64,000 nucleotides of DNA, from positions 500,836-564,835 of the forward strand of contig NZ_KK211160.1 of the NCBI RefSeq assembly GCF_000620645.1, read 5' to 3'. A program made the translations under genes and the position numbers. Below, piece by piece: positions 1 through 8,429 of this stretch. Each line of letters starts with the position of its first letter. The first letter of the stretch is position 1. This DNA comes from Nocardioides sp. URHA0032 (GTDB taxonomy: Bacteria > Actinomycetota > Actinomycetes > Propionibacteriales > Nocardioidaceae). The notes beneath the pieces were generated by a model. The model had not been told where the DNA came from. It made no database searches and saw nothing but the letters and a program-made list of their open reading frames with translations.

Positions 1-1
1 A

Positions 2-937
2 GTCGTCGGCGCATCGCCGAAGGCACGGATTCCGCAGCTGCGGGCCGTCCCGGACGCCACCTGGGCCGAGCTCGCCGCCGCGGGTCTGTTCGACGCCACG
101 CTGGCCAACGTCGAGCGGTACCGCGCGCACGTTGGTGGGGAGATCGATGCCGACCTCGCCGGGCTCCTGGAAGCGGCCGCAACGATCGACGACGTCGATG
201 ATGGCAGCGGTGAGGAGTTCGACCCGGTCGCGGCCGCGGTCGCTGTCCTCAACGCGACCACGTTCTCCTCAACGGCTGTGCGCGTCGCGCTGGCCGCAAG
301 CCTCGGCGCCGAGTTCCCTCTGCCCGTCGCCGACATCACGCCCGAGCCGAGCGACCTGTTCGCGCGCATGCTGACCGCAGGCATAGTCGCCGACGAGGCG
401 GAGTCGTTCGAGCACTTCCACACAGCCGGATGGGACGCGATCAAGCCCGCCATCAAGGCCTCGTCCGACATCGCCACGTTCCTGACCCCGGCACTGGTGG
501 ACGGCATGGTCGACAAGGTCCTCACCAACACCACCGGTCGCGACAAGCTCGGCGACAAGATCGTCTCCAACGTCGAGGCGTACGTCCCCGGCCCCGACAC
601 CGACGCCCTGCGGGCGGTGGCCGAGTACGCCGTCGAGCACGGAATCGCGCTCCAACCGGCCACGGTTGCCCGGGTCGCGGCTGCTCAGCCGGGCAAGGCG
701 GAGCAGGTCATTCGTCTCCTTGCCGCCGCCGTTCCGATCGCGTCCGCGCAGCAGGTCGTGGAGGTGTTCACGGCGCTCGGCGCCGAGTACGCGAAGGTCC
801 TCACCCCAGGGAAGAAGTTCCACGTCGGCAAGGACGACGCCCACACGGCCGTGCTGACGACCCTTCGTGAGGGTGGTGTCGTCAAGCAGTTCCGGAAGAG
901 GATGGGCAAGGACATCTACGACGTGACGGCGATCTGA
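2..937 (+). CDS. C-terminal part of a large protein, possibly YobI-like P-loop NTPase
   Basis: The reading frame is open from the first bases of the window, so the 5' end of the gene is missing; about 311 codons are visible, ending at a TGA. The visible part is mostly helical, acidic and rich in Ala, Asp and Val, with no signal peptide or membrane segment. The last 50 residues, a 'LGAEYAKVL...GKKFHVGKDDAH' stretch followed by a 'L...GVVKQFRKRMGKDIYDV' tail, resemble the end of large YobI-type P-loop NTPases, whose ATPase part would lie outside the window. That resemblance is from memory of the family and is weak. An internal ATG at 293 is not convincing as a start because coding continues upstream of it. 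Confidence 0.55.
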   Translation, partial: VVGASPKARIPQLRAVPDATWAELAAAGLFDATLANVERYRAHVGGEIDADLAGLLEAAATIDDVDDGSGEEFDPVAAAVAVLNATTFSSTAVRVALAASLGAEFPLPVADITPEPSDLFARMLTAGIVADEAESFEHFHTAGWDAIKPAIKASSDIATFLTPALVDGMVDKVLTNTTGRDKLGDKIVSNVEAYVPGPDTDALRAVAEYAVEHGIALQPATVARVAAAQPGKAEQVIRLLAAAVPIASAQQVVEVFTALGAEYAKVLTPGKKFHVGKDDAHTAVLTTLREGGVVKQFRKRMGKDIYDVTAI

Positions 938-1438
938 CCTCACCCCGCCGCACCACCCCGGGCAGATCCACATCGCGACCCGGGAACGAGGTTCGGAGTG
1001 AGTCTCGTTTGATTCAGAGCCTGAGTGTTGAACGCGCTCAACGCCGGGTATCGAGGTGTAACCGCGTTCGTGGCAGACCGAGATGCGTCTTAGTGGGCGG
1101 GATTGCGCGGGCGATCTGGTCAGTCGGTTACTGGCAGCTGGGCTTGCCGTGCCAGCCCACGGGGCGTGAGCTCGGCGCCGGTGCGGTAGTAGCGGTTGAG
1201 CACCGTCGCCTCGTTCTCCCGCCCGCCGAGGGGCCATGAGCATCCCGAGGTCGGCCTGGTAGAGGTTGATGGCGACCCGAGCGAACCGCAGGAGTGCCAG
1301 GTCAGCACAGCGGGGGTGCGTTCACGGGTCTCGCGGTGATACCGCCTGGTCAGGCGCGCGCGGTGCGGACTCCTCTGCGGGCGCGGCCGACGGAGGTGTA
1401 GACGAGGGTCCCTTCGGCGTGCTGATCAACGATCTCAG

Positions 1439-1490
1439 CGCCCGTGAGCCGGGCATTCTTGTTCCGCCCGTGAGCCGGGCATTCTTGTTC
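1439..1490. repeat. Perfect 26-bp tandem direct duplication
   Basis: Two back-to-back identical 26-bp units occupy 1439-1464 and 1465-1490. Each begins CGCCCGTGAGCC and ends GGGCATTCTTGTTC. No further copy was noticed elsewhere in the window. The core is AT-richer than its surroundings. It may be a recombination or transposon-end scar, or a binding site; the sequence alone does not decide. Confidence 0.85.
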
Positions 1491-1522
1491 TTCCCGTACG
1501 CCGGGCCGATCGAGGGGCCCGA

Positions 1523-1613
1523 TTGGCGGCCGCGCAACTGTTAGCGCGGAGTCCCGATGGCGGCAACGCAAACGCGGATGGCGGCGGCGCAACCTCGTTG
1601 GCGGTGGCGCAGA
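1523..1613. repeat. Iteron-like imperfect repeats
   Basis: A 16-bp motif close to WTGGCGGnnnCGCAAn recurs at 1523, 1557, 1578 and 1598. The last three copies are spaced 21 and 20 bp apart, about two helical turns, and the first lies 34 bp further upstream. They sit 120-210 bp before the start of the gene at 1736. Regular helical spacing is typical of protein-binding arrays such as iterons or operators. A role here is inference. Confidence 0.5.
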
Positions 1614-1735
1614 TACCCGCCGTCAATCCGCCGCAACTCGACAGCATGGTGTGCGTGATTGACGGCGTGGGCGAGCGCTGCACGGTGCCTCCTGTCCGCC
1701 CTTACGCCGTCGGGGCACCAACCGAGGAGAACCCC

Positions 1736-2488
1736 ATGACCAATGCTCGCTACCGCCTGATCGAGTCACTTCCGTACCCCCGTGCCTCCCGCACCGGGGG
1801 GCTGAGAGATCGGACGGGGATGCCGCTGCACGGCGTCTATGAGCGCAAGTTGGAGTCCGGCTTCCGTGCCGCCCTCGTCAACAACGGCAACGTCGTCCAC
1901 CGCTACACGTACCGGACCAGTCACGCCGAATGCGCGCCCAGCCCCGTCCGGAGCTTCGCCAACCTCGTTCACACCCTGGAACCCTGGAAGGTTCCCGACG
2001 ACGCCGAGCGTCCCGTCACGAACCTCCCGGCCAGCGAGTCACCCTTCGCGTGGTGGCGGCCGCTCTGGAACGAGCCGATCGTCCTGAACAGCGTGCTGAA
2101 CGGTTCCAAGCTGGTCGGGTCTGTCTACGGGAGCCCCGTTGAGGTGGAGGGCTGGGCGGCCGTTGCGCAGGACCGGGGCCTGGTCGTCCGGACGGACAGG
2201 TCCTGGACCAACGGACTTGGCCAGCCCCATCTCAGCGTGCTGATCGCGCGCTCGGGGCCGCTGGCGAGCGAGGAGTGCCTGGCGACCCTCGAAGAGGAGT
2301 ACGCGCGCCAGCTCCCGGATCTCTACACCGGCGGTGCGCTCAGGCGGCTGCAGCAGACGGCGGGTGAGGACGTGTGCCTGCATGAGCTGGCCAACCCCTG
2401 GAGTGCCGGCGACCTAATTATGTCGGGCTACTGCTTCGGCTACCCGACCGCCACGACAGCTGCGTGCGTTGAAGGGACGCACGGCTGA
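1736..2488 (+). CDS. Hypothetical protein, 250 aa
   Basis: Start chosen at the ATG that follows a GAGGAGAA ribosome binding site by 5 bases; the frame is open further upstream but those codons run through the repeats. The protein is soluble, with an aromatic centre (WWRPLWNEP around residues 105-115) and several Gly/Tyr turns. It has no signal peptide or membrane helix, and three Cys are scattered. I do not recognise the family. It stands alone between repeat-rich DNA and a zone of gene fossils, so it may be cargo of the mobile region. Codon use is like that of the neighbours. Confidence 0.65.
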
Positions 2489-2512
2489 CGCGTGCGGCGG
2501 TCCTCCTCGGCG

Positions 2513-2697
2513 CGGGCGCCGCGGACCATGATCGACATCGGCGTCGCCAGACCGGGTGCACACGGGCAGGCGATGATGAGCACCGTGACGGCGACTGCGT
2601 GCGCGAGATTCGGGTCCGGGTCGACCGCCGCCAGACGGCGAAGGCGACCACGGCAGCGGCAATGACCGAGAGGGCACGAACCACGCCCAGACGTTCT
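2513..2697 (-). pseudogene. Fossil fragment of heavy-metal P1B-type ATPase
   Basis: Read on the minus strand, this 180-bp piece spells, across two frameshifts, a section of a copper/heavy-metal P-type ATPase. It includes a transmembrane segment with VIAAAVVAFAVW, then AVDPDPNLAHA, and the hallmark metal-channel motif IACPCAPGLATPMSIMV (family consensus IACPCALGLATP). No start, nucleotide-binding domain or phosphorylation loop remains. It is therefore a remnant, not a gene. It lies next to a pstB remnant on the opposite strand, which implies repeated insertion and deletion here. Confidence 0.8.
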
Positions 2698-2719
2698 CGA
2701 CGAGGCGCTGCCCGCTGGG

Positions 2720-2823
2720 CAGATCACCGCGCTGATCGGTCCCTCGGGCTGCCGCAAGCCGACGTCCTGCGGATCCTCAACCGGATGCACGAGCTGGTTC
2801 CCTGGGCGCAGCTGGCCGGCGAG
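2720..2823 (+). pseudogene. pstB: Fossil fragment of phosphate ABC transporter ATPase pstB
   Basis: The plus strand reads QITALIGPSGCRKP and, after a one-base frameshift, LRILNRMHELVPWAQLAGE. This matches the Walker A region of PstB, whose usual form is ALIGPSGCGKST...LRTLNRMHELVPGA. The Walker Gly-Lys-Ser is already degraded to Arg-Lys-Pro. Only about 35 codons remain and neither flank continues the family, so this is a dead piece. No other pst gene is in the window. Confidence 0.8.
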
Positions 2824-2958
2824 GCCGTTCCGCCATACCGTCGCCGACCGGACGCGGACTGTCTCGACTGGAGTTTCCTGTTCGGACGACCGGACACTCC
2901 CACCGGATTCCGCATGGGAATGATTGCGACCTTCGTCTAGGTCAGGACGGTCGCCCAC

Positions 2959-3228
2959 ATGACACGACGCATGAGCAATCTGCCAGTGACCGACGTCGTT
3001 GCCGGCGATCTGGTCGACGGGACCCTGCACGCCCTCCGTTGCCTCGGACGTCAGCGGATGAGTGAGGAGATCCAGGGCGGCCGTCTGTACGCGCGGTTCC
3101 TCGACTTTTGTTGGTCGACCGGCCACGTCGCGACGGCCGAACTCCTCGAACTCTGGATGACGGAGATGTGCGGAGTCGATCGACCAGACGAGGACGCCGC
3201 CCGCCAAGCCCTGCGAGCGATGAGATGA
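2959..3228 (+). CDS. Small protein upstream of recombinase pair, 89 aa
   Basis: A short protein whose TGA overlaps the ATG of the following recombinase-like gene (ATGA), so the two are probably translated together. It is basic at the N-terminus. It contains a predicted helical stretch 'YARFLDFCWSTGH...LLELWMTEM', which looks like the helical core-binding part of tyrosine recombinases ('FL.FC...G'), but it has no catalytic domain. Three-to-four-gene recombinase modules of the RIT type often include a small accessory protein. A helper or regulator of the recombinases is a plausible role but is not shown. No ribosome binding site is strong; an alternative start is the Met at residue 5. Confidence 0.5.
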   Translation: MTRRMSNLPVTDVVAGDLVDGTLHALRCLGRQRMSEEIQGGRLYARFLDFCWSTGHVATAELLELWMTEMCGVDRPDEDAARQALRAMR

Positions 3229-4769
3229 CCCCGGCACGCGGCCCGGTCGACGAGACCGGGGACGATTTCCAGCGGCTGCTCGAGGTGGCGAGCGAGATGG
3301 TGGCGCAGGCGGTCACTGAAGACACCGAGCAGGTGTACAGCAATGCCTTCGCCAATGTCTGGGTCCCGTTCTGCGAGCACCACGGGTACTCACCGTACGG
3401 AAGTCCGCCAGACTCCGTCGTCGCGTTCCTCGATGACGCCGCACATGGGAAGTGGAGGCGGCACGGACGGGGACCGGCCCGTAGCGGCGCGCTCAGTCCC
3501 GGCTATGTGGACGCCGTGTTCGCCGCAGTGCGCCACCTCCACGTCGTTGCTGGTCGCCCGACCCCCTTCGACGCCTACAGCGGCGAGGAGATGGCGAGCC
3601 TGCGTCGCGCCTACCGGAGGCGGTACGCCAACCAGGCGCGCCAAGAAGCCCCTTCGCCCGTCATGACTTCCGACGACCTCGTCACCCTCTGTGAGACGCC
3701 GTGGTTCGGCATAGCTCACCACGGCGCCATCGCGATCGCCGGCCTGTTGTCTCTCGATGCCCAGGCGAACCTCGACGACCTGGTCTGGCTTAAGACGAGC
3801 GACGTGCAGCCCGGCACCGACGGCGCGATCACCATCGGCTTTCGACACCACCAGGTCACCCTCGTGTGCCGACATGAGCTGGCCCAGAGGATCCGACCGG
3901 CCTGTGCCGCGTGCCTGACCACGCACTACTACCGGCTCAAGGCCGGATCCGACCCCGAAGGCGCGTTCCTGGCCCAGCAGCCCGACCATGCGCCGGGCAG
4001 CCCGGTGTTCCGAGCGTGGATGAGCGTCCTGTTGCGCCGAGCCGCTGCCAGCTCGGCCGCCTTGAGCCTGGCCCGTGGTCGCGGCAGGGTGCGGGTGGAG
4101 TACTCCGCCGCGGCGAGCGAACGGGCCGCCCTGGGTGCCCGGCAGCTGCTCGCCGTCGCGCCCACGCAAGGAAGCCGCGGCCTGCTGGCTGCCCAGACTG
4201 CGATCAAGCTCGTCGCCCACCGCGGTCTGACCGCCGCTGACCTGTTCGACCGACTCACCGTCGCCAAGGTGCGGCGCTCGTCGGAGGACCCGAGCGCCGT
4301 GGAGCTGCAGCTTCGCGACACAGTCCGCGGCCGCGAGCAAGAGGTCAGTTGGTTGACCGTTCAGCCGAGTAGCAACCCGGCCCTCTGTCCGGTCACCGCC
4401 CTGACCGAGTGGCTACTGGTTCGCGAAGCCGCAGCGGGTCAGCCGCTGCGACCAGATGCCGGCCTGTTCGTCGGGTCCGCGGGTTGGGCTGACGGGTCCG
4501 CGCAGTCGATCACCATGGGCGCCGCGCGCGTCCAGTTCAGGAAACTTCTCGAAGCCGCCGGGCTCGCCGAAATGGGTTATCGCTGGGAATCCGCGCAGAA
4601 GCTCCACGGCAAGACGCTGTACGAGCAAGGCGCCACGGAGGCGAACCTGTACTACACCCTGCGCCGGAGGAATCCCCAGCACGTCGCCCGGCTCCTTGCT
4701 GAGGTGAGCTCGAGGACCGCGGCGATCGGCAGGCGGGCTGCCGGTGATGCGCCGCGGGGAAACCGGTGA
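3225..4769 (+). CDS. Tyrosine-recombinase-like protein, probably non-catalytic (514 aa)
   Basis: Start is the ATG overlapping the previous stop. The N-terminal 110 residues resemble a SAM-like core-binding domain ('YSNAFANVWVPFCEHHG...VVAFLDD'), and a long integrase-like C-terminal part follows. The usual first Arg box is replaced by LLSLDAQANLDDLVWLK. The C-terminal box has KLHGKTLYEQGA where HxxR...G is expected, and the terminal YY lacks the normal context, so I see no complete R-K-HxxR-Y set. It overlaps the next recombinase by a GTGA junction. Tandem recombinases in which only some members keep all catalytic residues are known from RIT-type elements. This one is likely a structural partner. 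Confidence 0.65.
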   Translation: MTPARGPVDETGDDFQRLLEVASEMVAQAVTEDTEQVYSNAFANVWVPFCEHHGYSPYGSPPDSVVAFLDDAAHGKWRRHGRGPARSGALSPGYVDAVFAAVRHLHVVAGRPTPFDAYSGEEMASLRRAYRRRYANQARQEAPSPVMTSDDLVTLCETPWFGIAHHGAIAIAGLLSLDAQANLDDLVWLKTSDVQPGTDGAITIGFRHHQVTLVCRHELAQRIRPACAACLTTHYYRLKAGSDPEGAFLAQQPDHAPGSPVFRAWMSVLLRRAAASSAALSLARGRGRVRVEYSAAASERAALGARQLLAVAPTQGSRGLLAAQTAIKLVAHRGLTAADLFDRLTVAKVRRSSEDPSAVELQLRDTVRGREQEVSWLTVQPSSNPALCPVTALTEWLLVREAAAGQPLRPDAGLFVGSAGWADGSAQSITMGAARVQFRKLLEAAGLAEMGYRWESAQKLHGKTLYEQGATEANLYYTLRRRNPQHVARLLAEVSSRTAAIGRRAAGDAPRGNR

Positions 4770-6175
4770 GTGCCGTGCGCGACGACCTCGAACGCCTGGA
4801 CACCGTCACGGCGGAGATCTCCACGAAAGGCAGGTTCGCCGAGACGACCCAATGGCAGATGGATGGCGTGTGGCCTCGGTTCGCGGCCTTCTGTGCCAGC
4901 TACGGCCGAGAACCGCTGCCCTGTAGCGAGGACACGGTCCTCGCGTTCCTCGCCGCCACGCCGGAGTGGACACGTCACACCTATGCCAGGGACCTGGTCA
5001 CGCGGATTCGACAGAAGCATCGCGATGAAGGAGCCGATTGCCCGCCCTGGGGTCGCGTCGAGAAGCAGCTCAACTACCTCAGACGCACCGCGCCAGCCCG
5101 CCAGCCGAAGGTCAGCGCGTTGCACCAGGACGAGGCCGAGCAAATGGCACAACGGCTGAAGGAACCTGCGATCGCGGCTGCGTCGGTCGCGTACATTCGC
5201 GGCCGTCTGTGCCTGGTCAGGCTGCTGAAGGCCACGAAGTGGAGCCAGGCTCGACTCGACAAGCTCGCACTCGTCCCGAACCTCGGGTTCACCTATGACG
5301 GTACCGCCATCGAGGTCCACCCCGCGTCGCCCGAGGCCGAGCTGCTCGAGGACGCCGTCCGCGCCATCCGGTCCGGAGATTCCACGGGCAAGGCGGGGAT
5401 CGGGGAGCGTGTCCACGCCGCTGCGCGCAGGGCCGGCCTGGCAGTCGCGGGGCCGGCAGAGGTGCAGAACCTGGACAGCGGCGAGTTCCACTCCCTGATC
5501 GCCCACTGTGATCCGGATGTGGACCGCCATACCCGGGACCTCGCTTGGCTCACGCTGGGCATCGGCGGTGGGCTGAGGCACATCAGTCTCGCCGACTTCG
5601 ACATCCGCGACGTGTACCCGACCCCCACCGGGTACCGGGTCGTGTTCCGCAAGGCCAAGCTGTCCGCGGGCAAGACCTTGACCAAGGAGTTCCACCACCT
5701 CGGCGCCGATCCCGACACCTGCATCGACATCTTGTGCCCTGTCTGTGCGCTCGCCCGGCAGCTCGACGCCTGCCGGCGCCAAGGACGAACCACGGGCCCG
5801 GTCCTCGCGACCTACTACGGCGGCCGGTGGCGGGCGATGACCCGCCAGAACGGGCGCCTGCGGATTCTTCGAGCCTGGGGATCGATCTCGCGCGCGTACG
5901 CCGGTGAAGCAACGGGCCGGGCCGCCGGCCAAGCAGCGTGCCAAGCAGCCGACGGCACGGCAGCTGAGACCACCGATGAGACCGCCGGCGAACGCGGGGA
6001 GAAGCGCAGGATCGCGACCAGGTCACTGCGCCGGACCGCTGCCACGTGGGCCATCGCCGCAGGCATGAGCATGTCCGAGGCAGCCGAACACGTCACCAAC
6101 CATCAGACGCTGACCGTCTTCGCCTCCTACGTGGAACTCACCAGGAACGACGAGGTTCATCCTCGATTCGAATGA
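4766..6175 (+). CDS. Tyrosine recombinase/integrase family protein, 469 aa
   Basis: GTG start overlapping the upstream stop (GTGA). Residues about 20-110 form the core-binding domain (FAAFCASYG...VLAFLAATPE...TYARDLVTRIR). The catalytic domain contains GIGGGLRHISLADFDIRDV (Arg I region), then SLRRTAATWAIAAGMSMSEAAEHVTNHQTL and FASYVEL with the candidate nucleophile Tyr. The HxxR motif is Ser-Leu-Arg-Arg and the usual GH is NH, so the active site is close to, but not exactly, consensus. An Ala/Thr/Glu-rich low-complexity insert sits at about residues 385-415. It is co-translated with the preceding protein, converges on a third recombinase and is separated from it by a strong stem-loop. Confidence 0.75.
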   Translation: MSAVRDDLERLDTVTAEISTKGRFAETTQWQMDGVWPRFAAFCASYGREPLPCSEDTVLAFLAATPEWTRHTYARDLVTRIRQKHRDEGADCPPWGRVEKQLNYLRRTAPARQPKVSALHQDEAEQMAQRLKEPAIAAASVAYIRGRLCLVRLLKATKWSQARLDKLALVPNLGFTYDGTAIEVHPASPEAELLEDAVRAIRSGDSTGKAGIGERVHAAARRAGLAVAGPAEVQNLDSGEFHSLIAHCDPDVDRHTRDLAWLTLGIGGGLRHISLADFDIRDVYPTPTGYRVVFRKAKLSAGKTLTKEFHHLGADPDTCIDILCPVCALARQLDACRRQGRTTGPVLATYYGGRWRAMTRQNGRLRILRAWGSISRAYAGEATGRAAGQAACQAADGTAAETTDETAGERGEKRRIATRSLRRTAATWAIAAGMSMSEAAEHVTNHQTLTVFASYVELTRNDEVHPRFE

Positions 6176-6185
6176 CGTCCTCGAC

Positions 6186-6231
6186 CACCACTGATGGCGC
6201 CCGGGTGGCGGCCCGGGCGCCATCAGTGGTG
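6186..6231. terminator. Bidirectional terminator between convergent recombinases
   Basis: A perfect 20-bp stem (6186-6205 pairing with 6212-6231) with a 6-base loop TGGCGG lies 10 bp after the plus-strand stop and 25 bp before the minus-strand stop. The stem is very GC-rich and has no U-tract, as is common in actinobacteria. Its symmetry would serve both convergent transcripts. Confidence 0.8.
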
Positions 6232-6256
6232 AGAGGGGAGTGCGACCGCGGCATGG

Positions 6257-8074
6257 TCACACTGCGCGCGCGACGTCGCGGAGCGTGTCCATGGATGAGC
6301 GGTCGTTGGGCTTGTTGTAGGTCACCAGGCTGCGCGGATCGGCGTGGTGGGTGACCTGAGCGATCTCGATCAGCGGGACCCGGTTCAGGCAGGCCTGCGT
6401 GACAAAACCCGAGCGCAGGCTGTGGCCGCCAAACGGGTTGCGGCCCTGACGGTCGCCGGTCACCAGGCCGGTCCGAACGACGAGCTGCTGGATGAGGTCG
6501 TTGACGGCCTCGCCTCGCAGTCGCCGCATCGAACCCTCCTTCATCTTGAACTGGTCGTGGCGGTTCATCGCCGCAAACACCGGCGCGTCCGGGCACACCG
6601 CGGCCGGGTCGCCACCGACCAGCTCAGCCACCCGATTGCGCCATTCGGTGAGCGCCGTGGCGGGGCAAGCGCTGTCACCGTCCAGACGAGGCAGCCAGTT
6701 CCACTTCCCGGTGCCCTGCTGGTCGGTCTTCGATCGGCGCAGCCGGACCCGGATCTCGCCCCCGGGGTACCAGGTCAGGTCGGACCATCGCAGCGCGACG
6801 ATGTTCGAGCGCCGCAGCGCGGCGAACCAGCCGCAGGTGAGCAGGGCGGCGTCACGAAGACTCTTGTTGCTGGGGCGCGGGGTGGGCGCGACGTCCCCTG
6901 CGGGGCGACGGGCCAGAACCCGCAACCGCTTGTCGATCGCCTGCCGGGTCAACGCCTCACCGGCAGGACCGGTGAGCACCGGCCCGGTTGCGCCCGCGAG
7001 GTCACGCAGGTCGCGCAAGGCCGCTACGGGGCACCGCGTGGGCACGGTAGCGGCCCGCAGCCGGGCCCGGCGCCGCGGACCGCCGCGTCGTTCCGGCGCG
7101 AGGACCAGGTAGGCGTCAACGTCACCGATCTCGACGTCGGCCCAGTCCAGCCGGGCCAGCTGGCCCGGGGTCGCGCGCAACTGTCGGCGCGCCTCAGCCA
7201 TCACGCGGTCGCGCACCGACTGCGCCTGCTCGCGGCGCACCCCGGCGACGATGAGCCGCAGATCCGCCAGGAGCAGGGGCCCCTTGGCGTGCACCGGCGC
7301 CACACCGTAGAGGCGCCGGATCCCCTCCATGAGCTCGCGGACCACCAGGTGCTGACCGGGCCGATCGCGCCCGGTCCGTTCGAACGCCTTGTCGATGGCC
7401 GCGAGCCGGAGGGCCAGCGTCGAGGTCGCGACCGAAGCCACCGGGTTGCCCTCCTCGTCGCGCAGCACCTGCCCGCTCTCGTCGCACTCGATCAGGTAGC
7501 CGGTGAGGTGGCGCGCCACGTCCTGGGGCGTCGCCTCGCCCGGGGCGATCTCGCGGTCACGGCACCAGTTCTCCCAAGCACGTTGATGTCCCGCGTAATT
7601 GCGCCGTGTCTGCGTGGCCAGCGAGTGCTCCGCGAACTCGCGTCGCAGCTGGTCGAGCACGTCGCCGTCACGATCCGCCAGATCCGCCAGGTCGGCCGGC
7701 TCCGCCGCGTCGTTCGGGCGGGCCGCGGCAGGCACCCCGGCGCCCGCGCCGGGCTTCGACTGCACCGGGTTGAATCCATCGGGCGCGCCCACCGAGTGCG
7801 ATGCGCCGGCAGGCGAGGCGGCGCGAGCGAACATCCGCACCGCAGCGGAGCGGGGCGAGTCGGCACCGCCGGGGGGACCGACCAGGCGTGGGACGTCCGT
7901 CCCGGTGCTGGACAGGTCGCCTCCGCCGGGCCCGTCGCCGGCGGTGGCATGCGCCGACGCCACGGCTCGCAACCGGTCACGAGCCTTGGCGCGTGCGGGT
8001 GAGGGCACCACGGAACGGCGAGGAGTCGATGCCGGGTCGTCGTTCCCGGCGAGCCTCTCGGAGCGGTTGGTCAT
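6257..8074 (-). CDS. Tyrosine recombinase with complete catalytic set, 605 aa
   Basis: Start taken at the ATG giving MTNRSERL; upstream codons have no recombinase character. The first 130 residues are low-complexity and Ala/Pro/Gly-rich. A core-binding domain follows (about 140-240: SLATQTRRNYAGHQRAWENWC). The C-terminal catalytic domain has FAALRRSNIVALRWSDL (Arg I), RRSKTDQQG (Lys region), GGHSLRSGFVTQA (HxxR near 551-554), THHADPRSLVTY with the His and the nucleophile Tyr near 586. All catalytic elements are thus visible. It is the most likely active strand-exchange enzyme of this module and faces the two recombinase-like genes across a shared terminator. Length exceeds the usual 300-400 aa because of the N-terminal extension. 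Confidence 0.85.
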   Translation of the reverse strand: MTNRSERLAGNDDPASTPRRSVVPSPARAKARDRLRAVASAHATAGDGPGGGDLSSTGTDVPRLVGPPGGADSPRSAAVRMFARAASPAGASHSVGAPDGFNPVQSKPGAGAGVPAAARPNDAAEPADLADLADRDGDVLDQLRREFAEHSLATQTRRNYAGHQRAWENWCRDREIAPGEATPQDVARHLTGYLIECDESGQVLRDEEGNPVASVATSTLALRLAAIDKAFERTGRDRPGQHLVVRELMEGIRRLYGVAPVHAKGPLLLADLRLIVAGVRREQAQSVRDRVMAEARRQLRATPGQLARLDWADVEIGDVDAYLVLAPERRGGPRRRARLRAATVPTRCPVAALRDLRDLAGATGPVLTGPAGEALTRQAIDKRLRVLARRPAGDVAPTPRPSNKSLRDAALLTCGWFAALRRSNIVALRWSDLTWYPGGEIRVRLRRSKTDQQGTGKWNWLPRLDGDSACPATALTEWRNRVAELVGGDPAAVCPDAPVFAAMNRHDQFKMKEGSMRRLRGEAVNDLIQQLVVRTGLVTGDRQGRNPFGGHSLRSGFVTQACLNRVPLIEIAQVTHHADPRSLVTYNKPNDRSSMDTLRDVARAV

Positions 8075-8389
8075 GTCGGGGACGGTGCGCAATGCCTCGC
8101 GCGACGCAATGGTCTCTGACCTGCATCTGCGACGACATGGCGCCAACCCTGGCCGCCGCAAAGGGTGGTTAGCAGCGGTCAGGGTTTGCACCAGTCCGCG
8201 TGGCCACTCATCGAGTCGATGCTCGGCGTCGGAGCCTGCGCGGCCGACTGGTCGGTTCTGTGCCCGGAGTGCGTCAGTCAGCCTGTTCGGTGCCACTGTG
8301 CGGTCGCCGCCGGTTGCCGTGGACCGCGCGGGCGAGCATCGACGTTGAGGCAGTCCGGCTGCGGTCGGCGTGCAGATGCCTTGAGTGCC
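8075..8389. other. Upstream region of the 605-aa recombinase, no gene seen
   Basis: About 315 bp between the recombinase start and the terminator of the next minus-strand gene. No coding signature is visible on either strand. It should hold the promoter of the recombinase and possibly an end or attachment site of the element, but I see no clear inverted repeat. Confidence 0.5.
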
Positions 8390-8422
8390 ACATGGCGGCC
8401 GACGCGTCGTCGGCCGCCATGT
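8390..8422. terminator. Stem-loop terminator after the 115-aa gene
   Basis: A perfect 14-bp GC-rich stem (8390-8403 with 8409-8422), ACATGGCGGCCGAC and its complement, with a 5-base loop. It begins just beyond the stop codon of the minus-strand gene ending at 8430. Confidence 0.75.
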
Positions 8423-8429
8423 CGATGGG

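Larger units (their letters stand above)
938..1735. other. Eroded intergenic stretch with repeat arrays
   Basis: About 800 bp without a convincing gene. On the minus strand, around 1120-1310, two reading frames alternate as though a protein tail had been frameshifted (one frame ends in YYRTGAELTPRGLARQAQ); I cannot assign it to a family. The rightmost 300 bp carry a perfect 26-bp tandem duplication and a set of roughly 20-bp spaced imperfect repeats, listed separately. These lead into the ribosome binding site of the next gene. Confidence 0.5.

Noticed and set aside
269..1243. Long minus-strand open frame of 324 codons
   Set aside because: It is antisense to the clear coding frame 2-937, Arg/Gly-rich, and has no domain; typical shadow in high-GC DNA.
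1120..1310. Minus-strand frame ending YYRTGAELTPRGLARQAQ as an integrase or transposase tail
   Set aside because: The text switches frame and I could not match catalytic motifs to any family; left as unassigned eroded DNA.
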